The notes beneath the pieces were generated by a model. It made no database searches, was not told where the DNA came from, and saw only the letters and a list, made by a program, of their open reading frames with translations. A program made the translations under genes and the position numbers. DNA of 64,000 nt from Myxococcaceae bacterium. GTDB taxonomy: Bacteria > Myxococcota > Myxococcia > Myxococcales > Myxococcaceae. The number at the start of each line of letters is the position of its first letter. Positions within the stretch are counted from its first letter, which is position 1. Shown piece by piece: positions 31,634-40,087 of the stretch. Location of the stretch: NCBI GenBank assembly GCA_017881265.1, contig JADGRA010000015.1, positions 62,001 to 126,000 of the forward strand, read 5' to 3'.

Positions 31634-34047
31634 GGGGCTCGGACGAGCAACGCCCCCCGTTGCCCGGCGTCGCTCCACAGCCAGAGCACCGCATCCCGCG
31701 AGGGAGACCGGCCTCGCGCAAACCCCTCCGCAGCCAACGCCACCGCCGCCGGGCCGGTGGCCGCCCCCAACTCGCCGAAGTGGAGAGCCGGAATCCACTG
31801 CGACGCCCCTTCCAGGGCAGCCCGGGGTACCCGCAGCAAGGCATGGCCCCAGTCGAGCGCCCGTCCCGTCGTCCCGTTGAGGTCGCACAACCAGAGCTTC
31901 TTCACATCGCCCCCCCGGCCCGCGAGCACCTCGCTAAGGACGGCGGCGAGTGCCGTCCCCTCCATAGCAGCCCCGGTGTTGGAGGTTGGCGCGTCGGTGC
32001 GGAGGGCGAGGGCATCAATCCACGCCCGCACCGGTGCCTTGCGGCGCCGGGCCGCCTCGGCCGTCTCCACCAGAAGGAAGCCGGCGCCTTCGCCGGGCAT
32101 CAACCCCGTCGGCTCGTCGGGCGTCTTGAGCAGACTGAGCCTGGAAAGCGCTTCCACGAGGAGAGGCTCGGCGAGGCTGTCCACGCCCCCCACGATGCAG
32201 CGGTCGAGGCGCCCAGCGCCCAGCGCTGCGCGGGCGGCGGCCAGGGCCGTCACCAGGCCCGGCGCGTCGGCCGGAAACACGCGGTGCTCGGCAATTCCGC
32301 CGGCCACCTCGAGGTGCTCCGCCAGCTGTGCCCCGAGGCGGTCCAGCGGCAGCTCCCGTTCGAGGTCAGCCTCGGAAAGAAGCCAGTCGCTTCCCACCGC
32401 GATGAAAAGGCCTGTCCTCCCCCCGGCGGGAAGCTCGACGTCGGCGAGCAGCGAGGAGAGGCCGAGCCCGCCGAGGCGCACCAGCTTCCCCAGTCCGACG
32501 AAGCCCTCGCTGGCCTCCACCGAGTGGACGGTGACCGGCGCCGCCTCGCCCTCGTCCTCGTCGATGACTTCCACGTCTTCCAAGGGCCTGGGACGGGTGA
32601 CGCCGGCTCGGGCCGCTGCGCAACAGGCAGCGGCCCCCTCGCCGAGGCTCGTCACCAGCCCCAGCCCCGTCACGGCGAGCGCGTCGGCGGGCACCGGAGT
32701 ATTCCGCCGCAGCGGTGTCACCGCCACCACCGGCGCCGCCTTCACGGCCCCGCGGGGGGACGGGCCGGCCGCGTCCCGGAAGGAGCCCTGGGCAGCGCGG
32801 CCGAGCGTGCTTCGCGCCTCTTGCATTTCCGCGCGCTGCCGAGCGCTGAGTCCGTCCCAAGCCACCTGCACCACCCCGCGGCTGCGCACGGCGAGTTCCA
32901 GGCAAAGGGCCTCTCGCCGCCGCGCCGGGCCGGACTCCAGCTCGCGGAGAAGTTCTTCCGGGCTCCAGGGTTTTCCCCGGAGCCAGCGCTGGGCCGGCTC
33001 GAAACGCCGTTTTGCCTCCGTCCACCACCGCTGGATGGCCTCGGCGTCGGGCCGAGGGAGGTCCGCCTCGGGGCCGTAGGCCTCCTCGGCCTCGCCCTCG
33101 GCGGGCGTGGGGCGCCCCTGGCGGACGAAGCGCTTGGTCACGGAAAGCCCGGTGATTGCTGCGAAAGCCTCCGCTGCCGCCGGCCCCAGCTTTTCGTCCT
33201 CCAAGGCGGGAAGCAGGACCTCCACCGCCGAGACACGCCCGCTGAAACCAAGTGCGAAGGCCGCACCTCGTCCGCGCTGTGCGTCCTTTAGCGCGGACGC
33301 CAGGACGGCGACGGACTTGTCGTCGCCCGAGAGCCCGAGAAGGAGTGCCGCCGTGGCGAAGGCGCGGCCCTGGCCGGCCACCGTGGCCTCGGCTGCCGAA
33401 AAGGCCCCGGGCGTTCTGTTCACCAGGGCGCTCTCCAAGGCGCGCGCGCGGACCTCCGGCTCCGGCGATTGCAGGGCCCGCTCGGCTGCGTCCGGCGCCA
33501 GGCGGCCCGGAAACCAGGCTGACAGCCGGAGCGCCAACGCTTGGGTGTGGGGTTCTCGCGAGGAGAGGAGCGGTTCGAGGCGCAGCCCCGGGTCGAGGCG
33601 GAGGTCGCCAAGCACCGCGAGCAGGTCGTCCTGCACGGCCGGCAGCGTTGGCACCAGCGCCACCAGTCGCGGGCCGAGCGTCGGCACCGGCACCACCGCC
33701 AGGGCACGGCGCAGTGCTGCCCGCGGCTTCGGCTCCGCCGCCTGGAGCGCCCTCAGCACCTCGGCGAGGAAGTCGCCCTCCTCGGAGGCGAGGAGCGAGA
33801 AGGCGGCGGCGAAGGCCACCCCGGGCTCGTCGCTCGCGAGGGCGGGGAGCAGGAGTCGCCGTGCGACCCGAAGGCCGCCGCGCACCAGCCCGTCGAGGTG
33901 CGCCAACATTCTTTCTTCCGGCCCAGCGGCAATCTCCGCGAGGCTGTAGCTGGGAGCGCGAAGCGCTTCCTGCCACAGCTGGCGGCGAAAGGCGGCCTCG
34001 TCGAGGTGTTCCTCGAAGATGTCCCAGGCGAGCGCGTCGTGAGTCAT
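31630..34047 (-). CDS. TIGR02270-type protein fused to a catalytically dead ketosynthase-fold domain
   Basis: This is 805 residues from the ATG at 34047. Residues about 1-410 are a HEAT-like helical region (LRVARRLLLPALASDEPGVAFAAAF and similar units) matching the T6SS-associated TIGR02270 family. Residues about 456-805 follow the beta-ketoacyl synthase/thiolase fold: ALAVTGLGLVTSLGEG at the start, CIVGGVDSL, PGEGAGFLLVE and a terminal ALLVRA strand. The three catalytic positions are lost. The nucleophile region reads FPADAPG (no Cys), the first His motif HGTGT reads NGTTG, and the second His motif reads ELGAATG without His. It cannot therefore work as a condensing enzyme and is probably a structural or binding domain. 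The two-part layout is unusual. Confidence 0.8.
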   Translation of the reverse strand: MTHDALAWDIFEEHLDEAAFRRQLWQEALRAPSYSLAEIAAGPEERMLAHLDGLVRGGLRVARRLLLPALASDEPGVAFAAAFSLLASEEGDFLAEVLRALQAAEPKPRAALRRALAVVPVPTLGPRLVALVPTLPAVQDDLLAVLGDLRLDPGLRLEPLLSSREPHTQALALRLSAWFPGRLAPDAAERALQSPEPEVRARALESALVNRTPGAFSAAEATVAGQGRAFATAALLLGLSGDDKSVAVLASALKDAQRGRGAAFALGFSGRVSAVEVLLPALEDEKLGPAAAEAFAAITGLSVTKRFVRQGRPTPAEGEAEEAYGPEADLPRPDAEAIQRWWTEAKRRFEPAQRWLRGKPWSPEELLRELESGPARRREALCLELAVRSRGVVQVAWDGLSARQRAEMQEARSTLGRAAQGSFRDAAGPSPRGAVKAAPVVAVTPLRRNTPVPADALAVTGLGLVTSLGEGAAACCAAARAGVTRPRPLEDVEVIDEDEGEAAPVTVHSVEASEGFVGLGKLVRLGGLGLSSLLADVELPAGGRTGLFIAVGSDWLLSEADLERELPLDRLGAQLAEHLEVAGGIAEHRVFPADAPGLVTALAAARAALGAGRLDRCIVGGVDSLAEPLLVEALSRLSLLKTPDEPTGLMPGEGAGFLLVETAEAARRRKAPVRAWIDALALRTDAPTSNTGAAMEGTALAAVLSEVLAGRGGDVKKLWLCDLNGTTGRALDWGHALLRVPRAALEGASQWIPALHFGELGAATGPAAVALAAEGFARGRSPSRDAVLWLWSDAGQRGALLVRAP

Positions 34048-34054
34048 GGGTCGC

Positions 34055-35539
34055 TCAGCCCCGAGGAACCAGCAGCCCTCGGCCGAGGCCCTCCCGCACA
34101 AAATCGAGCACCGTCCTGCGGACTTCACTGGGCTCGGCGTCGCACAACTTTGCGTACTGGCTCACCGCAGAAGTCACCTCCGGCGTGGCCTCCAGGGCCT
34201 CGAGCAGCGCGAGCGCGGCCTCTGTTAAGGCCTGCTCGCTCGCGAAGGCGCCACCCGGGAAGCTGACGCGCCGGAAGGGCTCGGCATGAAGCCCGGCGCG
34301 CTCTTCCATCAGTGTCGCCCGGGGATGGAGCTGTACGGCCACCTCCACCAGGGCATCGTCCGGCAGTGAGGCAATGTGCAGCGACGCAAGCAACGTCACC
34401 AGGGCCTCCGGTCCGCCCTGCGACAGGCTCCGCACTGGCAGCTGCACCGTGTAGCGCCCACCCGCTGGCGTCTGGGCATCCGTCCGCAGCACCACCAGCG
34501 CATGGGACCACTCGGAGACCCCGAGCGCTACCTGCTGGCGGCGGTAGCGGCGCACTGCCGCGGCATAGCGGTCGCCCAACTCGGGCGCCTCGAGCGCCGC
34601 ATACCCGAGCGCCTGAGCCCCCGCGCTCAACGCCGGCGCCACGAGAACCGCGACATCCACCGCCGCTTCGCCCACCGAGGCACGAATGCGCGCTGAAAGG
34701 GGAAGGCCGTGTTCGACCGGGGTGTCGAGCAACACAAGGGCCGTTCCACTCTCTGCGAGCAGTGCAGGCAGACGCGAGAGCAGTCGAAAGGCGAGTTCGT
34801 CCCCACGTTGGCCGCCATGGAGGAAGGTCACCTCCGCCGTCCCCTCCGGCCGAAGGACATAGGCTGGCTGGGAGACCACCCATGTGAAGCGGGCGCCAGC
34901 AACCGGAGCATCCAAGTCGCCGGTTCGGAACTCCGCCGCGAGGCCATTCAGGCGCGCATTGAAGCTGGCCATGGCAGTCGCCCGGGGGTTGACGTCCGTG
35001 CCGATGACGGGGGCCGCCCCGCGCGCTGCCAGCAGCAGGGCCAGCGTGCCTGCGCCGGTGCCAATGTCGAGCGCCGGGCCGCTGCACACCCGGGGCAGTT
35101 GCGCGGCCAGTTCGAGCGTCGTGGGCCCGGGCCCCATCACCGCCTCCGGGCCAGCCGAGGGTTCATCTCCGAGAAGCAGCAGCCCGTCCAACGGGACGAG
35201 TCGAAACGGACACCAAAGGGACCCGCCGCGGCGCTCGGCCAGCAGCCCAGCCGCCTTCAGTGCCGCCACCAACTCCGTCCCCAAGTCCATGGCCAGAACC
35301 GCGGCATCCACCTCGCCCCCGTAGGAGAAAAGGAGCGCAAGCCGACTCGCTGCGTCACCTCGCTCTAAGAGTTCCCAACGGACGAGGGGTAAGGCCACGG
35401 CGTCGGGCTGGCCGGGGGCGAGCGATTCCGTCTCCGCGAGAAGCGCGGGTCCATACCCGAGGGTGGCCACCTGCTCGCGGAGGTGGGTCAGCTGCTGCTC
35501 TGAGAGCTCCGTCAGCCCGTCGACCGCCGACATTCCCAT
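34055..35539 (-). CDS. SAM-dependent methyltransferase-like protein
   Basis: About 494 residues from the ATG at 35539 (a TTG at 35548 and an ATG at 35533 are alternatives). A non-catalytic N-terminal region (about 1-150) precedes a class I methyltransferase domain with motif I ALDIGTGAGTLALLLA and motif II VIGTDVNPRA. The position of the N/D-PP-Y catalytic motif reads VVSQPAYV, a weakened version. The C-terminal third (about 350-494) is a separate helical region of unknown function. It is transcribed with, and 7 bp before, the TIGR02270/ketosynthase-fold gene, so a link to the T6SS is likely. The substrate cannot be told. Confidence 0.75.
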   Translation of the reverse strand: MGMSAVDGLTELSEQQLTHLREQVATLGYGPALLAETESLAPGQPDAVALPLVRWELLERGDAASRLALLFSYGGEVDAAVLAMDLGTELVAALKAAGLLAERRGGSLWCPFRLVPLDGLLLLGDEPSAGPEAVMGPGPTTLELAAQLPRVCSGPALDIGTGAGTLALLLAARGAAPVIGTDVNPRATAMASFNARLNGLAAEFRTGDLDAPVAGARFTWVVSQPAYVLRPEGTAEVTFLHGGQRGDELAFRLLSRLPALLAESGTALVLLDTPVEHGLPLSARIRASVGEAAVDVAVLVAPALSAGAQALGYAALEAPELGDRYAAAVRRYRRQQVALGVSEWSHALVVLRTDAQTPAGGRYTVQLPVRSLSQGGPEALVTLLASLHIASLPDDALVEVAVQLHPRATLMEERAGLHAEPFRRVSFPGGAFASEQALTEAALALLEALEATPEVTSAVSQYAKLCDAEPSEVRRTVLDFVREGLGRGLLVPRG

Positions 35540-35642
35540 GGGAGCCAAAGCCTACCAGCGCCCCCGGGGCGTTGTGGGCTGAGCCTTGCCGAGGGCGCCA
35601 GGGACAAGGCTAGGCTGCTGGCCTGCACAGGGGGTCCCAGAC

Positions 35643-37412
35643 GTGTCGCTTCCGCCAGGAACGCTCGTTGGCAAGTACATCGTCCAGCGAAAGCTCGCCG
35701 AAGGCGGCATGGCGGAGGTGTACCTCGCGACGGCCCAGGGCGCCGAGGGCTTCGAGAAGCCCGTCGTCATCAAGCGCATCCGCTCGGGGCTGGCCCATGA
35801 CGCGTCATTCGTCGAGATGTTCATCGCCGAAGCCCACCTGGCGAGCCGGCTCAGCCACCCCAACCTGGTTCACATCTTCGATTTTGATCGCCACGAAGAC
35901 ACTTACTACCTGGCCATGGAATACATCCGCGGCCGCTCGTTGGTGGAAGCTCACAAGCGGGCGAGCGAGTTGAGTACGCCGGTGCCCGCGGTGCTGGTGG
36001 CCCAAATTGGGGTGGAAGTGGCCCGAGGGCTCGGCTACGCCCACAAGCTCAGCGACCACGGGAAGCCGCTCAATCTCGTCCATCGGGACGTCACGCCGCA
36101 CAACATCCTTCTCTCCTATGACGGGGCGGTGAAGCTGACCGACTTCGGCATTGCGAAGGCCGGCGGGCGGGCGACGACGGTGGGCATGCTGAAGGGAAAG
36201 TTCGCCTACATGGCGCCGGAGCAGGCGCGGGGGGACCCCGTCGACGCGCGCACGGACCTCTTCGCGCTCGGCATTACACTGTGGGAGTTGCTGACCGGGG
36301 GCCGGCTGTTCGACGGCGACACGGACCTCGCTGTCTTGCGCGCCGTTCAGGAACGTCCGGTGCTTGCCCCCGCGGACCTCAATCCCGACGTCGATGACGA
36401 GCTGAGCCTGGTGGTGGTGAAGGCGCTGCAGCGTGCGCCGGCCGACCGCTACCAGACGGCGGCCGAGTTCGAGCGAGCGCTGTTGCAGTACGTGCTGCGC
36501 CACAGCCAGGTGCCGGAGGACACCGACGTAGGGGCATTCGTGCGGGACCTCTTTCCGGTGGAAGCCGAACGCGGGGAGTCGACCATCGGTGTGCAGCCTT
36601 CACGACCCCCCTGGCCCCCACGAGACGGGAGTGCGGCCACCGTCCTCCACGCCGAGGCGATGTCCAAGCGAGAACCGATGGGGTCCCCCATGCCTGCGGA
36701 ATTGCTGACGAAAGAGGGACCGGGCGGCAGCCGGACCCGTCTCTTCGACAGCTCCGCGCCTTCTGCGGCCGAGCGGCAAACGGCCAGCCAGGGAGCGAGC
36801 GGGCGGGGAGGGACGCAGGCGGATGAAGGCCCGACGCTGCGGCGTCGAGCCCCGGTGAACGTGCGCAGGGCGGCCTGGGCGCTGGCGGACGCAGTCACGG
36901 AGCGACTCCGGGCGTTGGAGGTGGCGGCCGGCGGGGCCGTGGCGAAGGTCACCGGCGCCAGACCTTCCCGGGCAATCCTGGTGGTGGGGGGCGTGGCCTT
37001 ACTCTCGACGCTCGTCTCCATCGTGCTCGCGGTGGTGCTCTCCAGGCCCGCAGTGCCGTCCGTGCGCCCGGTGGAACCCAAGCCCGCGGCCCTCGAACTA
37101 GGAAACCCCGAGCCGCTTCCCGCTCCAGAGGCCAAGGGCCCAGTGGAAGCGCCGCCCGCGTTGCCCCTTCCCCCGGCTGCGCAGGCGCCTGCCGCCGACG
37201 AGGGCTACCTGGAACTCACCCTGACGCCCTCAGGCTCTGTCTCCATCGATGGAAAGGAGCCGACGTTGGTGCAGGGCACGCAGCTGTTTACCCTCAAGAC
37301 GGGCCGGCATGAGGTCACCGCGACCGACTCCAAAGTCATCACCGGTTGGTCGGTGTATTTGCGCCCTGGGGTCACGGTGAAGAAGCATTTCACCTTCCGG
37401 AAGCACAAGTAA
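35643..37412 (+). CDS. membrane Ser/Thr protein kinase with C-terminal PEGA-like domain (PpkA-type)
   Basis: About 589 residues from the GTG at 35643, preceded by GGGGG. The kinase domain (about 12-280) is complete: glycine loop AEGGMAEVYLA, Lys44 in VVIKRIR, HRD at 147-149 with Asn154, DFG at 167-169 and the APE region. A Ser/Pro-rich juxtamembrane stretch leads to one membrane helix (about 443-466), a Pro/Ala linker, and a C-terminal PEGA-like beta domain (about 521-589). Position beside the T6SS and the operon's FHA and TagF genes suggest it is the PpkA-type activator; myxobacteria have many such kinases, so this remains inference. Confidence 0.88.
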   Translation: MSLPPGTLVGKYIVQRKLAEGGMAEVYLATAQGAEGFEKPVVIKRIRSGLAHDASFVEMFIAEAHLASRLSHPNLVHIFDFDRHEDTYYLAMEYIRGRSLVEAHKRASELSTPVPAVLVAQIGVEVARGLGYAHKLSDHGKPLNLVHRDVTPHNILLSYDGAVKLTDFGIAKAGGRATTVGMLKGKFAYMAPEQARGDPVDARTDLFALGITLWELLTGGRLFDGDTDLAVLRAVQERPVLAPADLNPDVDDELSLVVVKALQRAPADRYQTAAEFERALLQYVLRHSQVPEDTDVGAFVRDLFPVEAERGESTIGVQPSRPPWPPRDGSAATVLHAEAMSKREPMGSPMPAELLTKEGPGGSRTRLFDSSAPSAAERQTASQGASGRGGTQADEGPTLRRRAPVNVRRAAWALADAVTERLRALEVAAGGAVAKVTGARPSRAILVVGGVALLSTLVSIVLAVVLSRPAVPSVRPVEPKPAALELGNPEPLPAPEAKGPVEAPPALPLPPAAQAPAADEGYLELTLTPSGSVSIDGKEPTLVQGTQLFTLKTGRHEVTATDSKVITGWSVYLRPGVTVKKHFTFRKHK

Positions 37413-37460
37413 CTCCCGACGCCCTGGGTGCGGCTGGTTCTTCCCACCGGGGGGGATAGG

Positions 37461-37491
37461 CCCTCGCGGCTCGGCCGCAGGGGGGTTGTTT
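37461..37491 (+). terminator. probable rho-independent terminator after the kinase gene
   Basis: A stem CCCT(C)GCGGC / GCCGC AGGG with a three-base loop at 37461-37482 is followed by GGG and TTGTTT. It lies 49 bp after the kinase stop and 74 bp before the next start. One bulged C interrupts the stem. Confidence 0.6.
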
Positions 37492-37564
37492 GCGCGCTCG
37501 AGGTCAGCGCATAACCGGTCCGAATGGAAGCCCGGGAAAGCCGGCCGATCCCAAAGCGCCGCAA

Positions 37565-38587
37565 ATGTCCTCTCCAGTGACCTCCGCACGTTTGCTCTCG
37601 CTGGTCGATCCCGGACAGGCAAGTGCGCTGGAGCGGCTCTTTCACACTGTGCTGCTCGAGCCGGGACGAGTCCTCTTCGAGGAGGGTAAGCCCTGCGACG
37701 CGCTGTGGGTGCTGGGCGAGGGCGTCGAGGTGTCCGTCAGCCGCGCCGGAGAGGCGCCCGGGCAGGTGGTGCTGGCACACTTAGGCGCGGGCGACACGGT
37801 GGGGGAGATGGCCCTCGTCGATGAGGGGCCCCGCTCCGGGACCGCCCGGGTAGTGGTGGGCGGGCCGGCCTCCGTCCTGGCCGCCCAGGACTTCTACGCC
37901 CTCAGGGACGCGTACCACCCGGCCGCCTTCCAGCTGCTGCGAAAAGTCTGTCTGGACCTCTGCGCGCGGCTTCGCGGGAGCTCCGAGCGGCTGGCGGCGA
38001 CCGCCCTCGGCCAGTCGGGGGCCGCAGCGCCCCTGGCCATCGCGCGCACGCGGCCCGAGGAGCTGGAGGAGCTGGCCACCTTTCGCACGTTGCCCAGCGT
38101 GGTGAAGCTCGCGCTGGCGCAGAAGCTTGGACGACTCGACGCCGAGGGCGGCACCACGGTGTGCACGGAGGGGGATGCCGGCGATGCGGCCTACTTCATC
38201 GTCTCCGGTGCGGTGCAGGTGCAGCGCGGCGGCTACCCCCTGGCCCGCCTCGAAGCGGGCGAGGTGTTTGGGATGGTGGCGCTGATGGACGGGGGCCCCC
38301 GCTCGGCGAGCTGCGTCACCGACGGGCCCACCCGCCTCTTCCGGCTGGCGCGGGTGGACTTCGAGCAGCTCTTCTCCTCGGGAAACCGCTTCGCCTTCCA
38401 GCTGGTGGAGGGGATGGCCCGCCAGCTGGTGCGCAACGTGCGCGCCGCCGACCTGCTTTTGGCGCGACCCGAGCGCTCGGCGCCGCCCCTGGCCGTCTCC
38501 CCCGCCGACTTCTTCAGCGAGGCCGAGCTGGCCGCGCTCGACTTCGGTGAGGTCCCGGACGCACCTCGCCCCCTGCCGGCCGCTTGA
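37565..38587 (+). CDS. tandem cyclic-nucleotide-binding domain protein
   Basis: 340 residues from the ATG at 37565. Two cNMP-binding domains are visible, at about 15-135 and 185-310. The first carries an intact phosphate-binding cassette (GEMALVDEGPRSGTA) with the key Glu and Arg. The second reads FGMVALMDGGPRSASC, which lacks the Glu, so only the first is likely to bind nucleotide. There is no DNA-binding helix-turn-helix and no kinase domain. The gene follows the kinase with a terminator-like hairpin between them. It may feed second-messenger information into the island; this is inference. Confidence 0.85.
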   Translation: MSSPVTSARLLSLVDPGQASALERLFHTVLLEPGRVLFEEGKPCDALWVLGEGVEVSVSRAGEAPGQVVLAHLGAGDTVGEMALVDEGPRSGTARVVVGGPASVLAAQDFYALRDAYHPAAFQLLRKVCLDLCARLRGSSERLAATALGQSGAAAPLAIARTRPEELEELATFRTLPSVVKLALAQKLGRLDAEGGTTVCTEGDAGDAAYFIVSGAVQVQRGGYPLARLEAGEVFGMVALMDGGPRSASCVTDGPTRLFRLARVDFEQLFSSGNRFAFQLVEGMARQLVRNVRAADLLLARPERSAPPLAVSPADFFSEAELAALDFGEVPDAPRPLPAA

Positions 38588-38634
38588 AGTTGGCCGGCCG
38601 GGCGCTTATGTGAGGAGCAAGAGGAGTTCTGCCC

Positions 38635-39198
38635 ATGTCCGTCAACATCCATCTCGAGTGGACCCCCAACCCGAGCACCCTCAAGTACGTCGTGGACCGC
38701 ACCCTGATGTCCCGGGGCGCGATGAATTTCACCAGCAAGGACGGGGTGGAGGCGCGCTCGCCACTGGCCTCCAAGCTGATGTCCATCGACGGGGTCACCG
38801 GCGTCATGCTGGGCAGCAACTTCGTCACCGTCACCAAGGGCGAGGCCGGGGAATGGGACTCCCTCAACGACTTGGTGATGTCCACCCTGGACACCCACCT
38901 GGGCGCCAATGAGCCGGTCCTCACCGAGGCCGCGCTGGCCGAGACCAGCAACGGCCACACCAGCAGCGACTCCGACATCGAGAAGAAAATCCAGGAGATT
39001 CTCGACCTGGAGATTCGCCCGGCGGTGATGCAGGACGGCGGGGACATCACCCTCGACCGCTTCGAGGCCGGGATTGTCTATCTGCACATGCGCGGCTCCT
39101 GCAGCGGCTGTCCGAGCTCGACCATGACGCTGAAGATGGGCATCGAGAACCGCCTCCGGGAAGCGGTGCCGGAAGTGGTCGAGGTCATGCCCGTCTGA
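38635..39198 (+). CDS. Nfu-type iron-sulfur cluster scaffold protein
   Basis: This 187-residue protein has an N-terminal Nfu domain (about 5-85: LEWTPNPSTLKYVVDR, SPLASKLMSIDGVTGVMLG) and a C-terminal NifU-like domain (about 115-187). The latter carries DLEIRPAVMQDGGDI and the cluster-binding Cys pair in GSCSGCPSS. Such proteins carry and deliver Fe-S clusters. AGGAG lies about 9 bp before the ATG. It is not T6SS related and marks the end of the island. Confidence 0.93.
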   Translation: MSVNIHLEWTPNPSTLKYVVDRTLMSRGAMNFTSKDGVEARSPLASKLMSIDGVTGVMLGSNFVTVTKGEAGEWDSLNDLVMSTLDTHLGANEPVLTEAALAETSNGHTSSDSDIEKKIQEILDLEIRPAVMQDGGDITLDRFEAGIVYLHMRGSCSGCPSSTMTLKMGIENRLREAVPEVVEVMPV

Positions 39199-39221
39199 GG
39201 CGGCAGGTCAAAGCGCCGGAG

Positions 39222-40037
39222 GTGCGGCGGGAGCTGCTTGCCGAGCAGAGCCCGGCCCTCCTGCAAGAGCTTCACCTGCTCACCCGCGACGGCCACCTCA
39301 ACGCCGACGCGCTGCGGAAGCTGAAGCAGGTCAACCACCTGGTCGGGCTGCTGCGGCCCGCCATCGAAGACGTCCTGTCGCGATTCGGGGACCCGGTGGT
39401 GGTGGATGCGGGGAGCGGCAACGCCTACCTCGGCTTCATCCTCTATGAAGTCTTCCTCAAGGCGGCTGGAAAGGGGACGGTGCTCTGCATCGACGCTCGC
39501 CCGGAGTTGACGGCCCAGGCCGAGCAGCGGGCCCAGCGCCTCGGCTACCAGCGGATGCGCTTTGCCACTGCCCCGCTGGAGCAGGCACCCTGGCCGGACC
39601 GCATCAATCTCTTGGCCGCGCTGCATGCGTGCGACACGGCCACCGATGACGCGTTGCTCGGCGCCATCGCCCACCAGGCGGACTACGTGGCGGTGGTGCC
39701 CTGCTGCCAGGCGGAGGTGGCGCGCCAGCTGAAGCAGCGCTCGCCTCCCACGGACGCCCTGGCCGTCCTGGCCGAGCACCCCTGGCACCGGCGCGAGTTT
39801 GGCTCGCACCTCACCAACGTCATCCGCGCCCTGGCCCTGCAAGCCCACGGCTACTCCGTCACCGTCACCGAACTGACTGGCTGGGAACACTCGCTGAAGA
39901 ACGAGCTGCTCCTCGGGAAGAAGATTCGCCGGGAAGACGCCCACGCGCGTGAGCGGCTGCGGGGGCTTCTGGCCGAGACCGGGGTGGCGCCGAAGCTGGT
40001 GCGGGTGCTGGGGGACGCTGTCACCCCGGCGGCTTGA
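39222..40037 (+). CDS. SAM-dependent methyltransferase
   Basis: 271 residues from a GTG at 39222. Motif I reads VVVDAGSGNAYLGFILYEV, motif II VLCIDARPEL, and a later ALHACDTATDDALLGAI segment resembles the METTL25/Methyltransf_32 group (DUF/PF13679). This group is thought to act on RNA or protein, but its substrate is unsettled. A conserved CC pair (VVPCCQAEV) is present. It is 23 bp after the Nfu gene, probably in the same operon. Confidence 0.8.
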   Translation: MRRELLAEQSPALLQELHLLTRDGHLNADALRKLKQVNHLVGLLRPAIEDVLSRFGDPVVVDAGSGNAYLGFILYEVFLKAAGKGTVLCIDARPELTAQAEQRAQRLGYQRMRFATAPLEQAPWPDRINLLAALHACDTATDDALLGAIAHQADYVAVVPCCQAEVARQLKQRSPPTDALAVLAEHPWHRREFGSHLTNVIRALALQAHGYSVTVTELTGWEHSLKNELLLGKKIRREDAHARERLRGLLAETGVAPKLVRVLGDAVTPAA

Positions 40038-40087
40038 CGGCCCCCGGGGGCATTTCTTCCACCCTCGACGAGGGACGTTTAAGGCGC

